Positions 26,156 through 34,616 of a DNA stretch of 64,000 nucleotides are shown piece by piece (the first letter of the stretch is position 1; each line of letters begins with the position of its first letter). This stretch comes from Bacteroidota bacterium. Lineage in GTDB: Bacteria; Bacteroidota; Bacteroidia; CAILMK01; JACPUW01. Location of the stretch: positions 1 through 64,000 of the forward strand of contig JACPUW010000018.1 of the NCBI GenBank assembly GCA_016192035.1, written 5' to 3'. The translations under genes and the position numbers were made by a program. The notes under the pieces were generated by a model. It did no database searches, was not told where the DNA came from, and was given only the letters and a program-made list of their open reading frames with translations.

Positions 26156-26608
26156 TTAGATATTTAAATACAGATATTCTATGTCATCGCCCTCCATCAA
26201 TAGGTTTTCGGCTTCCACATGGTCCACCAATCCATCGGCCGTATATAGCTCCAGCTCATACACATCCATTTCGTCCATCACCATCATCTCTTGTTCGTTG
26301 AGTGCATCCATGGCGGGGTATTCCAGTGGTTCTGGGCCAGGACTAAGCCATAGGAACAAAGCCACCGAAGCGGCTACCGCGCCCGAAACATACCAGGGCC
26401 ATAGCCTCCGTTTCTTATTAGCCTGTGCTGCTTCCGGTTGGGCAAAAAGCTGGGTGGCCACCTTTGCCCGTATATTTTCAAACAAGGCTTCGGGCATGTC
26501 ACCCTCCCCTTGGGTTGGCAGCGGATACCGGGCCCTCAGCTCCTCAAGCTTGGGAAACTGCCCCAGTTCATTGCCCAAATCGTCGTGGTGGTGGCTCATG
26601 GTGTTCAT
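26156..26608 (-). CDS. Probable anti-sigma factor, single-pass membrane protein
   Basis: Encodes about 150 aa. I take ATG 26608 (MNTMSHHHDD) because the longer form overlaps the sigma gene. The cytoplasmic N-terminus (about 75 residues) precedes one membrane helix (WYVSGAVAASVALFLWL) and an acidic periplasmic tail (EQEMMVMDEMDVYELELY). No zinc-binding ZAS motif is seen. The role is inferred from its position, 23 bp after an ECF sigma gene and 2 bp before the Spy-like gene. Confidence 0.7.
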   Translation of the reverse strand: MNTMSHHHDDLGNELGQFPKLEELRARYPLPTQGEGDMPEALFENIRAKVATQLFAQPEAAQANKKRRLWPWYVSGAVAASVALFLWLSPGPEPLEYPAMDALNEQEMMVMDEMDVYELELYTADGLVDHVEAENLLMEGDDIEYLYLNI

Positions 26609-26631
26609 TGACTGTGGAACAATAATATGGT

Positions 26632-27189
26632 TTAATCTCTGTTGCAAATGAATTTTTCAATTTTGGCCACGGCATGGTGGAAGGATGCCTTTAGTGCCCC
26701 CACGCTGGTGCCAAGTTGCCCGCTCATTTGTTCATAGCTCATTTCCTCATAGTATCTAAGGGTAAAAACCAGTTTTTGCTTGTTGGGCAGGGTATCTATG
26801 GCCTGCTGCAATTTGTCAAGTGCGGCCGCGGTGTCCATATCGGTATCGGCCTCCAGGCTTCCCAGTATGGGCAGTTCGCCATGGTCTATGGAAATCACGG
26901 CCTTGCGCTTCTGTTGGTTTATATGGTTGATGCTTTCATTCGTGGCTATCTTATATAACCACGTTGAGAGTTGGGCATCGCCCCTAAAGGATTGCAGTGC
27001 CTTCCAGGCCTTTATCATGGTGTTTTGAAACACATCGGCGGCATCGTCACGCCCACCCACATACCTCAGTATGTGCCCGTAGAGCTTTCGCCCATAGGTA
27101 TCATACAGTAGATCAAATGCTTTACCCTGGGTAGCGGGATTGGTTAAGAGTTGAAATATGCGTGTTTGCGTTTGCTCTACCTCCGTCAT
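26632..27189 (-). CDS. ECF-type RNA polymerase sigma factor
   Basis: Encodes 185 aa from ATG 27189. Region 2 is clear (DLLYDTYGRKLYGHILRYVG, DDAADVFQNTMIKAWKALQS, STWLYKIATNESINHINQQK). Region 4 follows (TLPNKQKLVFTLRYYEEMSY, MSGQLGTSVGALKASFHHAV). This is group IV, used for envelope or stress responses. The start lies 1 bp after the transketolase C-half gene, so it may also be made by readthrough from the metabolic operon, which is odd for a stress regulator. Confidence 0.93.
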   Translation of the reverse strand: MTEVEQTQTRIFQLLTNPATQGKAFDLLYDTYGRKLYGHILRYVGGRDDAADVFQNTMIKAWKALQSFRGDAQLSTWLYKIATNESINHINQQKRKAVISIDHGELPILGSLEADTDMDTAAALDKLQQAIDTLPNKQKLVFTLRYYEEMSYEQMSGQLGTSVGALKASFHHAVAKIEKFICNRD

Positions 27190-27190
27190 G

Positions 27191-28150
27191 CTAAGGCCTT
27201 TTACGGGCCAGCACCTTTTTAACAGCAAGCACTATATCGGCTACATCCAGGCCGTACTTGCGCATGAGTTCGTCAGGGGTTCCGCTCTCGCCAAAAGTAT
27301 CCCTCACCGCCACAAACTCTTGTGGGGCCGGGAATGCGCTAGCCAAAACCGCCGCAATAGACTCGCCCAGACCGCCATTGATCTGGTGTTCTTCGGCGCT
27401 CACCACACATCTTGTTTTTGACACAGACCCTAAGACGGCTTCCCTGTCCAGGGGTTTAATGGTGTGGATATTTATTATTTCGGCCTGTATGCCCATGTCT
27501 ATCAAGGCTGGTAGGGCTTCAAGCGCTTTGGCCACCAAATGTCCGGTGGCAAAAATGCTCACATCGCTGCCCTCTACCAATCTTAGTGCCTTGCCAATGG
27601 TAAATCCTGCGTCGAGATGGGTAAAATTGGGTACAGAGGGCCTTCCAAACCGCAGATAAACCGGGCCAGGATAATTGGCTATGGCTTTGGTAGCCAGCAA
27701 AGTTTGGTTATAGTCGCAGGGATTTATCACCACCATGCCGGGCAGGGCTTTCATCATGGCCAGGTCTTCCAGCACCTGGTGGGTAGCGCCGTCTTCGCCC
27801 AGGGTAAGCCCAGCGTGTGAGGCACATATCTTTACATTTTTGCCCGAATAGGCCACCGATTGGCGAATTTGGTCAAATACCCTGGAGGTAGAAAAATTGG
27901 CAAATGTGCCTGTATAGGGCACATAACCCCCGGTGGCCAGCCCAGCGGCCACCCCTATCATATTGGCCTCGGCCACCCCACACTGCACAAACCTATGGGG
28001 AAACCTGGCCTTGAAAGCGTCCATTTTCAATGACCCTATCAAATCGGCACAGAGTGCCACCACACGGTCGTTTGTTTCGCCTATTTCGAGCAGCCCCTGC
28101 CCAAATCCATCGCGGGTTGCCTTTTTTTGGTCTAGGTTATATATGGTCAT
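27191..28150 (-). CDS. Transketolase, C-terminal subunit
   Basis: Encodes 319 aa, carrying the pyrimidine-binding and C-terminal domains of a split transketolase (pentose phosphate pathway; transfers two-carbon units with thiamine diphosphate). Motifs: LCADLIGSLKMDAFKARFPHR, CGVAEANMIGVAAGLATGGYVP (Glu activating the thiazolium), GLTLGEDGATHQVLEDLAMM and PVYLRFGRPSVPNF. The N-terminal half is encoded at 29540-30382. A VWA gene separates the two, although the subunits must work together. Confidence 0.93.
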   Translation of the reverse strand: MTIYNLDQKKATRDGFGQGLLEIGETNDRVVALCADLIGSLKMDAFKARFPHRFVQCGVAEANMIGVAAGLATGGYVPYTGTFANFSTSRVFDQIRQSVAYSGKNVKICASHAGLTLGEDGATHQVLEDLAMMKALPGMVVINPCDYNQTLLATKAIANYPGPVYLRFGRPSVPNFTHLDAGFTIGKALRLVEGSDVSIFATGHLVAKALEALPALIDMGIQAEIINIHTIKPLDREAVLGSVSKTRCVVSAEEHQINGGLGESIAAVLASAFPAPQEFVAVRDTFGESGTPDELMRKYGLDVADIVLAVKKVLARKRP

Positions 28151-28161
28151 CTTTTTTTTTA

Positions 28162-29535
28162 TTAGTTGATATTCAGCTTAATGGTTGACAATCCCTTGAT
28201 TTCAAATTCCCTTGATTTGGTGTACAGGGTCTCGGTAAAATTGCTGTGACGGCTCAGTAACCTGTACTTCCCTGGCTGTAGCAGTATTATTTGCCGCCGT
28301 GTACCGGTTTCTATGGATACCACCAGTTCAGGTGTGTTGCCCGTGGTATAGATACCGCCCACAAAACTTCCTGATATGTCCAGATCCAGTTGGCCCGGGG
28401 GTGCTACCGTCACTATTTCGGTAGCTTTTGATGTTACCTTCACGTGTGCATACCGCGTTCGGGGCAGGGTGAGCACTTCTATGGTGTATGCTCCCTCAAG
28501 GTACTTTACCCGGGTGTTTATATTCTGCACATGTACCAAGTCACCCGTTTTTTCACTATATACCAAACACTTAAGGTCAGGATATTGCAAACTGCCATCC
28601 ATTTTGAGGTGCAGGATGCCCTGAGCTGCCTTCACATCAATGATGTTGTTGGTGCCGGGCTGAAGCACCAAATTGCCTAAAAATATGGGGGGAATGGTAT
28701 GTACCTTAAGGGAATACACCGGACTGGCATCTATGATAAACCTGTCGGGCTGTTTTAGCTCATCCAGGGTATGTACCAGGTTGTAGAGTACCTGCCCCGT
28801 GTGCTTATCTACAAAACTCATGGCCACATCGGTTTCGGTGGGGGCCTGGTTGTGGTCAAGCAAGTTTACCTGCACAGTGGTATTGTCCAGCACACTGGAA
28901 ACCACCACCTTCATGATGTTTTCCAGGCTGCTCTCGCTTTCGGCATTGATAAAGCGGCCCACACAGTCCAGCTTTCCCATCTTACTGTTATCCAGGCCAA
29001 GCCCTATCACAAAAGGCTTCATCACCACCCCATTTTGTTGCAGGGCCATTGCCGCCCCGCAGGGGTCGCCCCCGCACTCCTCCACCCCATCGGTGATTAG
29101 GATGAGCACATTTTTGGCGTCCCCGTCTTTGGGAAAATCATAGGCGGCCCGCTCCAGGCTATAGGCTATGGGGGTTATTCCCTTTGGGTTAAGCCCCAAG
29201 AGCACACTTTTGATGGTGGCCGCGTTTCCACTTGAAAACGGCACCTCCAATTTGGAATCCTCACAATTGCGGGGAAACTGGTGGCCGTACACCCTGAGTG
29301 CCATCTGCACATTGGCGGTGCGTTCTAGGCTGTCAACCAGGTCTATAAGCACCCTTTTGGCCGATTCCATCTTGAGTTTGCCCTGCCACTTGCCGTACAT
29401 GGAGCCCGATGCATCAAACACAAAGAGGATGCGGTATTTGGTGGGATTGGTTTGGGCCTGTAGCCCACTTGCCATGCACCAGGCAGTGAACACGCTCAGA
29501 AAATACCCGAAAAATATGCGTTTGGCGCGGTCCAT
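28162..29535 (-). CDS. Secreted von Willebrand factor A domain protein
   Basis: Encodes 457 aa from ATG 29535. Earlier starts overlap the transketolase gene. The signal peptide (FFGYFLSVFTAWCMASGLQA) is followed by a VWA domain (about residues 30-220) with an intact MIDAS: FVFDASGSMYGKW (DxSxS form) and LILITDGVEECGGDP. The rest looks like beta-sandwich repeats (GILHLKMDGSLQYP, APPGQLDLDISGSF). VWA proteins mediate metal-dependent protein binding in the periplasm or at the surface. It is inserted between the two transketolase halves, 4 bp from one and 11 bp from the other. Confidence 0.88.
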   Translation of the reverse strand: MDRAKRIFFGYFLSVFTAWCMASGLQAQTNPTKYRILFVFDASGSMYGKWQGKLKMESAKRVLIDLVDSLERTANVQMALRVYGHQFPRNCEDSKLEVPFSSGNAATIKSVLLGLNPKGITPIAYSLERAAYDFPKDGDAKNVLILITDGVEECGGDPCGAAMALQQNGVVMKPFVIGLGLDNSKMGKLDCVGRFINAESESSLENIMKVVVSSVLDNTTVQVNLLDHNQAPTETDVAMSFVDKHTGQVLYNLVHTLDELKQPDRFIIDASPVYSLKVHTIPPIFLGNLVLQPGTNNIIDVKAAQGILHLKMDGSLQYPDLKCLVYSEKTGDLVHVQNINTRVKYLEGAYTIEVLTLPRTRYAHVKVTSKATEIVTVAPPGQLDLDISGSFVGGIYTTGNTPELVVSIETGTRRQIILLQPGKYRLLSRHSNFTETLYTKSREFEIKGLSTIKLNIN

Positions 29536-29539
29536 ATGC

Positions 29540-30382
29540 CTAATAATCGCCCAATGTTTGGGGCAATTGTGCCAGTGCCATGGCCAGTTGGTCGTTATTG
29601 GGGGCCTTGCCATGCCAGTTATGGTCGTCTTCCATAAAATCAACCCCTTTGCCCATCTTGGTGCGCAGTATTATGGCGGTAGGTTTACCGGCTCCTGACA
29701 AACCCTGGGCTTTCACCAGTGAGGCATGCACTTCCCTAAGCCCGTTGCCCTGTTCCACTACCAAGGCCTGCCAGCCAAAGGCAAGCAATTTGGCCCGCAA
29801 GTCGCCCAGGCCCAGCACGTCTTCCACATTGCCATCTATCTGCTTGTTGTTAAAGTCTATGGTAGCTATTAAGTTATCTATGCCGTGATGGGCGGCAAAA
29901 AGAAAGGCCTCCCAGTTCTGGCCTTCTTGCAGTTCACCATCGCCATGTAGGCTGTACACCAAGTGCCTGTCGCCGCTGAGCTTCTTGGCCAGGGCAGCCC
30001 CACATGCCACACTCAATCCCTGGCCCAAACTGCCGGTGGCTATGCGCACCCCGGGCAATCCCTCATGGGTAGCGGGATGTCCTTGCAGGCGGGAATTGAG
30101 TTTTCTAAATGAGGCCAGCTCAGCAACCGGAAAGTAACCGCTCCTGGCCAACACACTGTAAAACACCGGGGAAATATGACCATTGGACAAAAAAAACAAG
30201 TCTTCACCATGCCCTTCCATGGTAAATGTGGGATTTCGCCTCAAGTGATGAAAATACAGCGCTACCATGAACTCCGTGCAGCCGAGCGAGCCCCCTGGAT
30301 GTCCTGAGTTCACTGCATGGGTCATCCGGAGTATATCCCGGCGCACCTGGTGGCAAACATTTTCTAAATGGGCGTAATCCAA
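29540..30382 (-). CDS. Transketolase, N-terminal subunit
   Basis: Encodes 280 aa of the thiamine-pyrophosphate-binding half: HAVNSGHPGGSLGCTEFMVAL at the start, GSLGQGLSVACGAALAKKL, and the ThDP motif GDGELQEGQNWEAFLFAAHH...IATIDFNNKQIDG. It forms the active enzyme with the 319-aa subunit at 27191-28150. It lies 11 bp after frr on the minus strand. Length is usual for split transketolases of this type. Confidence 0.93.
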   Translation of the reverse strand: MDYAHLENVCHQVRRDILRMTHAVNSGHPGGSLGCTEFMVALYFHHLRRNPTFTMEGHGEDLFFLSNGHISPVFYSVLARSGYFPVAELASFRKLNSRLQGHPATHEGLPGVRIATGSLGQGLSVACGAALAKKLSGDRHLVYSLHGDGELQEGQNWEAFLFAAHHGIDNLIATIDFNNKQIDGNVEDVLGLGDLRAKLLAFGWQALVVEQGNGLREVHASLVKAQGLSGAGKPTAIILRTKMGKGVDFMEDDHNWHGKAPNNDQLAMALAQLPQTLGDY

Positions 30383-30393
30383 AGTATTGTTGG

Positions 30394-30957
30394 TTATATG
30401 GTTAAAATATCCTTTTCCTTTTGTTCAAAGAGCTCTTCAATTTTCTTGTTGAACTCATTGGTAAGGTTTTGCACCTCGGTTTCGGCGCCTTTTCCTATGT
30501 CTTCGCTCAGGCCTTCCTTCACCATTTTCTTTATCTGCTCATTGGCATCCTTTCGCACGTTGCGCACCGAAACCTTGGCCACTTCCATCTCGCCCTTGAC
30601 CATTTTCACCAGCTGTTGGCGGCGTTCCTGGGTCAGGGCGGGTACCGTTAGGCGGATCAATTGGCCATCGTTCATGGGGGTTAAACCTATGTTGCTGTTT
30701 ATAATGGCCCGCTCTATATTGCTTATCACCCCTCTATCAAAAGGTTGTACGGTAATGGACCGGGCATCGGGCACGCTCACAGATGCCACGGAGTGAAGGG
30801 GGCTTGCCGCCCCATAGGCTTCTACCATTATGCCGTTGAGCAATTCGGGGCTAGCCTTGCCTGCCCGTATTTTCAATAGTTCAGATTTGAAATGCCCTAT
30901 GGCCTTTTCCATCTGGTCCTGTACGTCCAGCACCAGCATTTCCAACTCTTCTTCCAT
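30394..30957 (-). CDS. frr: Ribosome recycling factor
   Basis: Encodes 187 aa from ATG 30957 (MEEELEMLVLDVQDQMEK). RRF splits the post-termination ribosome with EF-G. The three-helix body and inserted beta domain are recognisable: HFKSELLKIRAGKASPELLN, VEAYGAASPLHSVASVSVPD, ITVQPFD, LIRLTVPALTQERRQQLVK and VRNVRKDANEQIKKM. It has its own upstream promoter box and is followed at 11 bp by the transketolase N-half. pyrH, its usual neighbour, is absent here. Confidence 0.96.
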   Translation of the reverse strand: MEEELEMLVLDVQDQMEKAIGHFKSELLKIRAGKASPELLNGIMVEAYGAASPLHSVASVSVPDARSITVQPFDRGVISNIERAIINSNIGLTPMNDGQLIRLTVPALTQERRQQLVKMVKGEMEVAKVSVRNVRKDANEQIKKMVKEGLSEDIGKGAETEVQNLTNEFNKKIEELFEQKEKDILTI

Positions 30958-31006
30958 CCTATTGGCGTTGTAGATTAAGGTATTAACTTCATTTGACTGA
31001 TAGGGG

Positions 31007-31014
31007 CAAAAATA
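31007..31014 (-). promoter_or_regulatory. -7 promoter box for frr
   Basis: TATTTTTG on the minus strand, 50 bp before the frr start, fits TAnnTTTG. Confidence 0.5.
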
Positions 31015-31018
31015 CACC

Positions 31019-31609
31019 TTAGTCTTGGGGCTCTGGGTGGCCTATCATGTCGCTTTCCACCATTTTGTGAAACATATGGTCTATCACCTTGCGCTTGCGC
31101 AGAAAAGGGCGAATGATGTCCAGATAACTGCGTATCAGCGCCTTGGTAGCACCGCAGTGCCGCAGGGTGCGGGCTTTTAGGTCGCGTATCCTTTTGTTCA
31201 ATTCCTCACCCGGCCTTCGGGTTTGCCCCAGTTCCTGGGCCAAATCATCCATTTCTTTTCTTAAACTCTGATTTTCAAATAAATATCCATCAAACTTATC
31301 CACGTAATCCTGAAACACCAACAGGGCGCTCCTATACACATTGTAGGCCACGGCCACTTCGTCGCCCCTTCCAGAAAGTTGCGGAAACACCGAATCAATC
31401 ACCAACAGCTGGGCTATCATGGTATCCACCCGCTTCTGTATCAAGTCAGGGTCCAGTGCCAGGTCTTGGTCGGCATGGGCCAGCAATTTGTCTATGGAAT
31501 CAAGCCTTTTCTCAAAATCGGCATGTTTGGTGGGGCCGCAACCCGCCACGCTAGACGACAAGGCGATTACAACACACAGACATATAGATAATTTAGTAAA
31601 ATATCTCAT
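31019..31609 (-). CDS. Hypothetical lipoprotein
   Basis: Encodes 196 aa from ATG 31609 (MRYFTKLSICLCVVIALS). The lipobox SSVAGC places the lipidated Cys at residue 24. The mature region is helical and charged (FEKRLDSIDKLLAHADQDLA; EMDDLAQELGQTRRPGEEL; LRHCGATKALIRSYLD), suggesting a coiled-coil bundle. No family is recognised. It heads the long minus-strand run that includes frr. Confidence 0.75.
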   Translation of the reverse strand: MRYFTKLSICLCVVIALSSSVAGCGPTKHADFEKRLDSIDKLLAHADQDLALDPDLIQKRVDTMIAQLLVIDSVFPQLSGRGDEVAVAYNVYRSALLVFQDYVDKFDGYLFENQSLRKEMDDLAQELGQTRRPGEELNKRIRDLKARTLRHCGATKALIRSYLDIIRPFLRKRKVIDHMFHKMVESDMIGHPEPQD

Positions 31610-31695
31610 GATTTGAAACGAACGATTGGATGGCAAAATTGGGCAATTACACCGGTAAGCCACGGGCGAGCCTAGAAACGTGTGGGTAAAAAAAA

Positions 31696-31729
31696 TTTTG
31701 ATGGGTACGCATCACCCTTTTTACATTTG
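31696..31729 (+). promoter_or_regulatory. Promoter of tRNA-Gln
   Basis: TTTTG at 31696-31700 and TACATTTG at 31722-31729, 21 bp apart, form a textbook Bacteroidota promoter 9 bp ahead of the tRNA. Confidence 0.75.
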
Positions 31730-31738
31730 CGCCACCAT

Positions 31739-31811
31739 TGACCCATGGTGTAACTGGCAACACGTCTGATTTTGGTTCAGAAGAGTCTAGGTTCGAGCCC
31801 TAGTGGGTCAA
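31739..31811 (+). tRNA. tRNA-Gln (TTG)
   Basis: Folds as a full cloverleaf: acceptor TGACCCA/TGGGTCA, anticodon stem TCTGA/TCAGA with loop TTTTGGT (anticodon TTG), T arm CTAGG-TTCGAGC-CCTAG. prs follows 30 bp later and may share its transcript. Confidence 0.95.
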
Positions 31812-31841
31812 CTGAATCCCCTAAAAAAGCAGTGATCCTGT

Positions 31842-32792
31842 ATGCCCTCGAGATTTAATCCCATTAAAATATTCTCGGGCGGCAAGAATACTGCGCTCGC
31901 GAAGCAAATAGCCAACGACTATGGCCTTTCATTGGGTCAATCTGCCATTAACTACTTCAGTGACGGCGAGTTCCAGCCTGAGATAAATGAAACTGTAAGG
32001 GGCTGCGACGTATTTTTTATCAAGTCGCTGGTGCCGCCTGCCGATAACCTACTAGAGCTGTTGCTCTACATAGATGCCGCCAAGCGGGCCTCAGCCCACT
32101 ACATCACTGCGGTGATTCCCTATTTTGGGTATGCCCGCCAAGACCGCAAGGACAAGCCCAGGGTGCCCATTTCGGCCAAACTCATAGCCAACCTGCTGGC
32201 CGCTGCAGGTGTGAGCCGCATTATGACCATGGACCTGCACGCACCCCAGATCCAAGGCTTTTTTGACATTCCCGTGGACCACCTGGATTCTTCTACCGTA
32301 TTTATACCCTATATCAAGCAATTGAACCTGGAGAACCCGGTGATTGGTGCCCCTGATATGGGGGGGTCCAAGCGTGCCCGCTTTTTTGCCAATCCCCTGC
32401 ACGCCGATTTGGTAATCTGCGACAAGCACCGCAAAAGGGCCAACCAAGTGGAGGAAATGCACCTCATAGGCGATGTGGATGGACGGCACGTAATCATAGT
32501 GGACGACATGATAGACACTGGTGGCACCATAGTAAGGGCCGCCGCCATGATGAAGGAAAAAGGTGCCCTGTCCGTGAGGGCCTTCTGTACCCACCCCGTA
32601 CTCTCGGGCGATGCCCATGAACGTATAGCCCATTCGGTGCTAGAAGAATTGGTGGTATGCGATACCATACCCTTGACCCAGGAAAATCCCAAGATCAAGG
32701 TGCTGAGCGTATCCAAGTTATTTGCCAATGCCATACACAATGTGTATGAGTATCAATCCATAAGCTCTCTTTTTGAATTTGGCGATGAATAA
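31842..32792 (+). CDS. prs: Ribose-phosphate pyrophosphokinase (PRPP synthetase)
   Basis: Encodes 316 aa. It makes PRPP from ribose 5-phosphate and ATP for purine, pyrimidine, His, Trp and NAD synthesis. Seen: KIFSGGKNTALAKQIANDYG, SDGEFQPEINETVRGCDVFF, PYFGYARQDRKDKPRVPISA (ATP-binding flexible loop), TMDLHAPQIQGFFDIPVDHL, and the PRPP loop HVIIVDDMIDTGGTI. Usual length. It is followed on the same strand by rplY and pth. Confidence 0.96.
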   Translation: MPSRFNPIKIFSGGKNTALAKQIANDYGLSLGQSAINYFSDGEFQPEINETVRGCDVFFIKSLVPPADNLLELLLYIDAAKRASAHYITAVIPYFGYARQDRKDKPRVPISAKLIANLLAAAGVSRIMTMDLHAPQIQGFFDIPVDHLDSSTVFIPYIKQLNLENPVIGAPDMGGSKRARFFANPLHADLVICDKHRKRANQVEEMHLIGDVDGRHVIIVDDMIDTGGTIVRAAAMMKEKGALSVRAFCTHPVLSGDAHERIAHSVLEELVVCDTIPLTQENPKIKVLSVSKLFANAIHNVYEYQSISSLFEFGDE

Positions 32793-32800
32793 GCAGTTTT

Positions 32801-32835
32801 TTTGCCCAAATGCTGGGCAAGAATCCTTACTTTTG
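32801..32835 (+). promoter_or_regulatory. Promoter of rplY-pth
   Basis: TTTG at 32801-32804 and TACTTTTG at 32828-32835 (23 bp spacing) lie 27 bp before the rplY start. Confidence 0.6.
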
Positions 32836-32861
32836 CGCCTCTTTTTTTAACCCGATATTCA

Positions 32862-33425
32862 ATGAAAGAAGCCAACTTGTTTGGAATCAAACGCGAAGAG
32901 CTTGGAAAAGGCCCTTCGGGACGCATGCGTAAGGAAGGTGTTATTCCCTGTGTAATAACCCGTAAAGAAGGAAACATCCATTTCAGTTCTTTCATCAACG
33001 ACTTCAACCCCATAGTCTTCACCCCCGACACCCATGTGGTGCACGTGGAAGTGGACGGCCAGAAGTACAAGACCATAATCAAAGAAATCCAATTTAACCC
33101 CCTAACCGAAGAAGTACGCCACGTGGACTTTTTGGAGGTGATGGATGACCAACTGGTGGAGTGCGAGTTACCCTTGGAGATTTCCGGCGTATCGCCTGGT
33201 TTGCAGGCTGGTGGCAAACTCATCACCAAAATAAGAAAACTAAAAGTGCGCGGCTTGCTCTCAAATCTGCCAACAAGGATACCCGTAAGCATCAACGGGC
33301 TGGAACTTGGCAAGAGCATCAGGGTAAAAAATGTGGCCCTTAGCGGCGTGGAGATACTCAATTCACCAAACCTGCCCATAGCTTCCATAGAAATACCCAG
33401 GGCACTGCGAGGCCAAAAGGCTTAA
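32862..33425 (+). CDS. rplY: 50S ribosomal protein L25 (general stress protein Ctc type)
   Basis: Encodes 187 aa from ATG 32862; the upstream frame overlaps the promoter. L25 binds 5S rRNA. The N-terminal L25 beta-barrel (about 1-90: REELGKGPSGRMRKEGVIPC, HVVHVEVDGQKYKTIIKEIQ, RHVDFLEV) is followed by the TL5/Ctc C-terminal domain (about 91-187: ISGVSPGLQAGGKLITKIRK, IPVSINGLELGKSIRV). It is joined to pth with a 4-bp gap, a common pairing. Confidence 0.95.
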   Translation: MKEANLFGIKREELGKGPSGRMRKEGVIPCVITRKEGNIHFSSFINDFNPIVFTPDTHVVHVEVDGQKYKTIIKEIQFNPLTEEVRHVDFLEVMDDQLVECELPLEISGVSPGLQAGGKLITKIRKLKVRGLLSNLPTRIPVSINGLELGKSIRVKNVALSGVEILNSPNLPIASIEIPRALRGQKA

Positions 33426-33429
33426 AATC

Positions 33430-33999
33430 ATGAAATTCCTTATTGCCGGTTTAGGCAATATAGGCCCTACATACGACAAAACCCGGCACAATGCCGGGTT
33501 TATCGTTTTAGACACCCTGGCCAAACGGCATGGCCAAGAGTTTCAAACCAAAAGGCTGGGTGACCTGGCCTCCCTGAGGCTCAAAAACAAATCGCTGGTG
33601 CTGCTCAAGCCGGGCACGTTTATGAACCTGAGCGGCAAGGCTGTGAATTACTGGCTTATGGACAATGGCTTGGGCCCAGAAAACCTATTAGTAGTAACCG
33701 ACGACTTATCCCTACCCGAAGGACAGATACGGCTCAAGGGCAAAGGGTCAAGTGGTGGACATAACGGCCTTGCCCATATAGAAAGCACCCTGGGCACACA
33801 GGAGTATGCACGGCTGCGTGTGGGCATAGGCAACCATTATGGCCGTGGCCAACAGGTTGACTATGTGCTTGGCAGGTGGTCTGACAATGAGTTGGCCAAT
33901 CTTGCTCCGGCATTTGAAAGGGCTGCCGACGCCGTGGAGTGTTTTGCCCTGGAGGGCTTGGTGAGGGCTATGAACACCTATAATAAACCCATCCCCTAG
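33430..33999 (+). CDS. pth: Peptidyl-tRNA hydrolase
   Basis: Encodes 189 aa. It frees tRNA from drop-off peptidyl-tRNA. Conserved residues: GLGNIGPTYDKTRHNAGF with the catalytic His, LLKPGTFMNLSGKAV (Asn), VVTDDLSLPEGQIRLKGKGS (Asp and general loop), GGHNGLAHIESTLG and YARLRVGIG. Usual length for the bacterial Pth family. Confidence 0.96.
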   Translation: MKFLIAGLGNIGPTYDKTRHNAGFIVLDTLAKRHGQEFQTKRLGDLASLRLKNKSLVLLKPGTFMNLSGKAVNYWLMDNGLGPENLLVVTDDLSLPEGQIRLKGKGSSGGHNGLAHIESTLGTQEYARLRVGIGNHYGRGQQVDYVLGRWSDNELANLAPAFERAADAVECFALEGLVRAMNTYNKPIP

Positions 34000-34008
34000 T
34001 GCCCCATA

Positions 34009-34491
34009 CTAGGGTTTGCAAAAACTCTCCCAGCTTATTGGCTTGCTAGAGCTGAGTTTCTTTCCCCCGGTTTCATAAATATCTACGGCTGCGGTTCCAC
34101 AACCTTGAAAATCAAGGCCTATGTGAAAGGTACCGACACCCTGGGCATGGTATTCTTGCTGGTGTTCATCAAAGTCATATCCATCTGAGTACCATCCTGT
34201 GTTGCGCATGGGTTCGCTGGTCCAGAAACTGGCTGCCGTATCGCCCGGGGCCAGTGGCTTGACCTCACTGGTATTGCGCAGGATAACCCTATATGAAATA
34301 CCTTGGTCCAATTGCACGATCATGGCGTACCGAAGGTTGCTGTCCAGTTTGCCCACTTCCTCATGAAGGATGTTCATTCCCGAAAAACCTGATTTTGGTG
34401 TAGCCACCAAGGTTAAGGGGTCATTGTCGCCACAGGCCGAGAGCACGCAGGCCCACATGCAAAGGACCGAGCCAAAGGTGAGATACTGCAT
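34009..34491 (-). CDS. Hypothetical lipoprotein
   Basis: Encodes 160 aa with lipoprotein signal MQYLTFGSVLCMWACVLSAC (lipobox LSAC). The mature domain seems beta-rich (LRYAMIVQLDQGISYRVILR; GVGTFHIGLDFQGCGTAAVD) with two Cys that could form a disulfide. No family is recognised. It is convergent with pth (9 bp between stops) and divergent from lpdA. Confidence 0.72.
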   Translation of the reverse strand: MQYLTFGSVLCMWACVLSACGDNDPLTLVATPKSGFSGMNILHEEVGKLDSNLRYAMIVQLDQGISYRVILRNTSEVKPLAPGDTAASFWTSEPMRNTGWYSDGYDFDEHQQEYHAQGVGTFHIGLDFQGCGTAAVDIYETGGKKLSSSKPISWESFCKP

Positions 34492-34573
34492 AGGGCAAAA
34501 ATGGGGTGAAAAACCATATTGTCCCTAAGAAATGCCCCACAATTCCGGCCCTAGGGAATGCATCGTGGGGCCT

Positions 34574-34581
34574 TACCTTTG
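34574..34581 (+). promoter_or_regulatory. -7 promoter box for lpdA
   Basis: TACCTTTG, 35 bp before the lpdA ATG, fits TAnnTTTG. Confidence 0.55.
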
Positions 34582-34616
34582 CCGCAAAATTCATTAATCG
34601 CAATTAAATCAATCAT

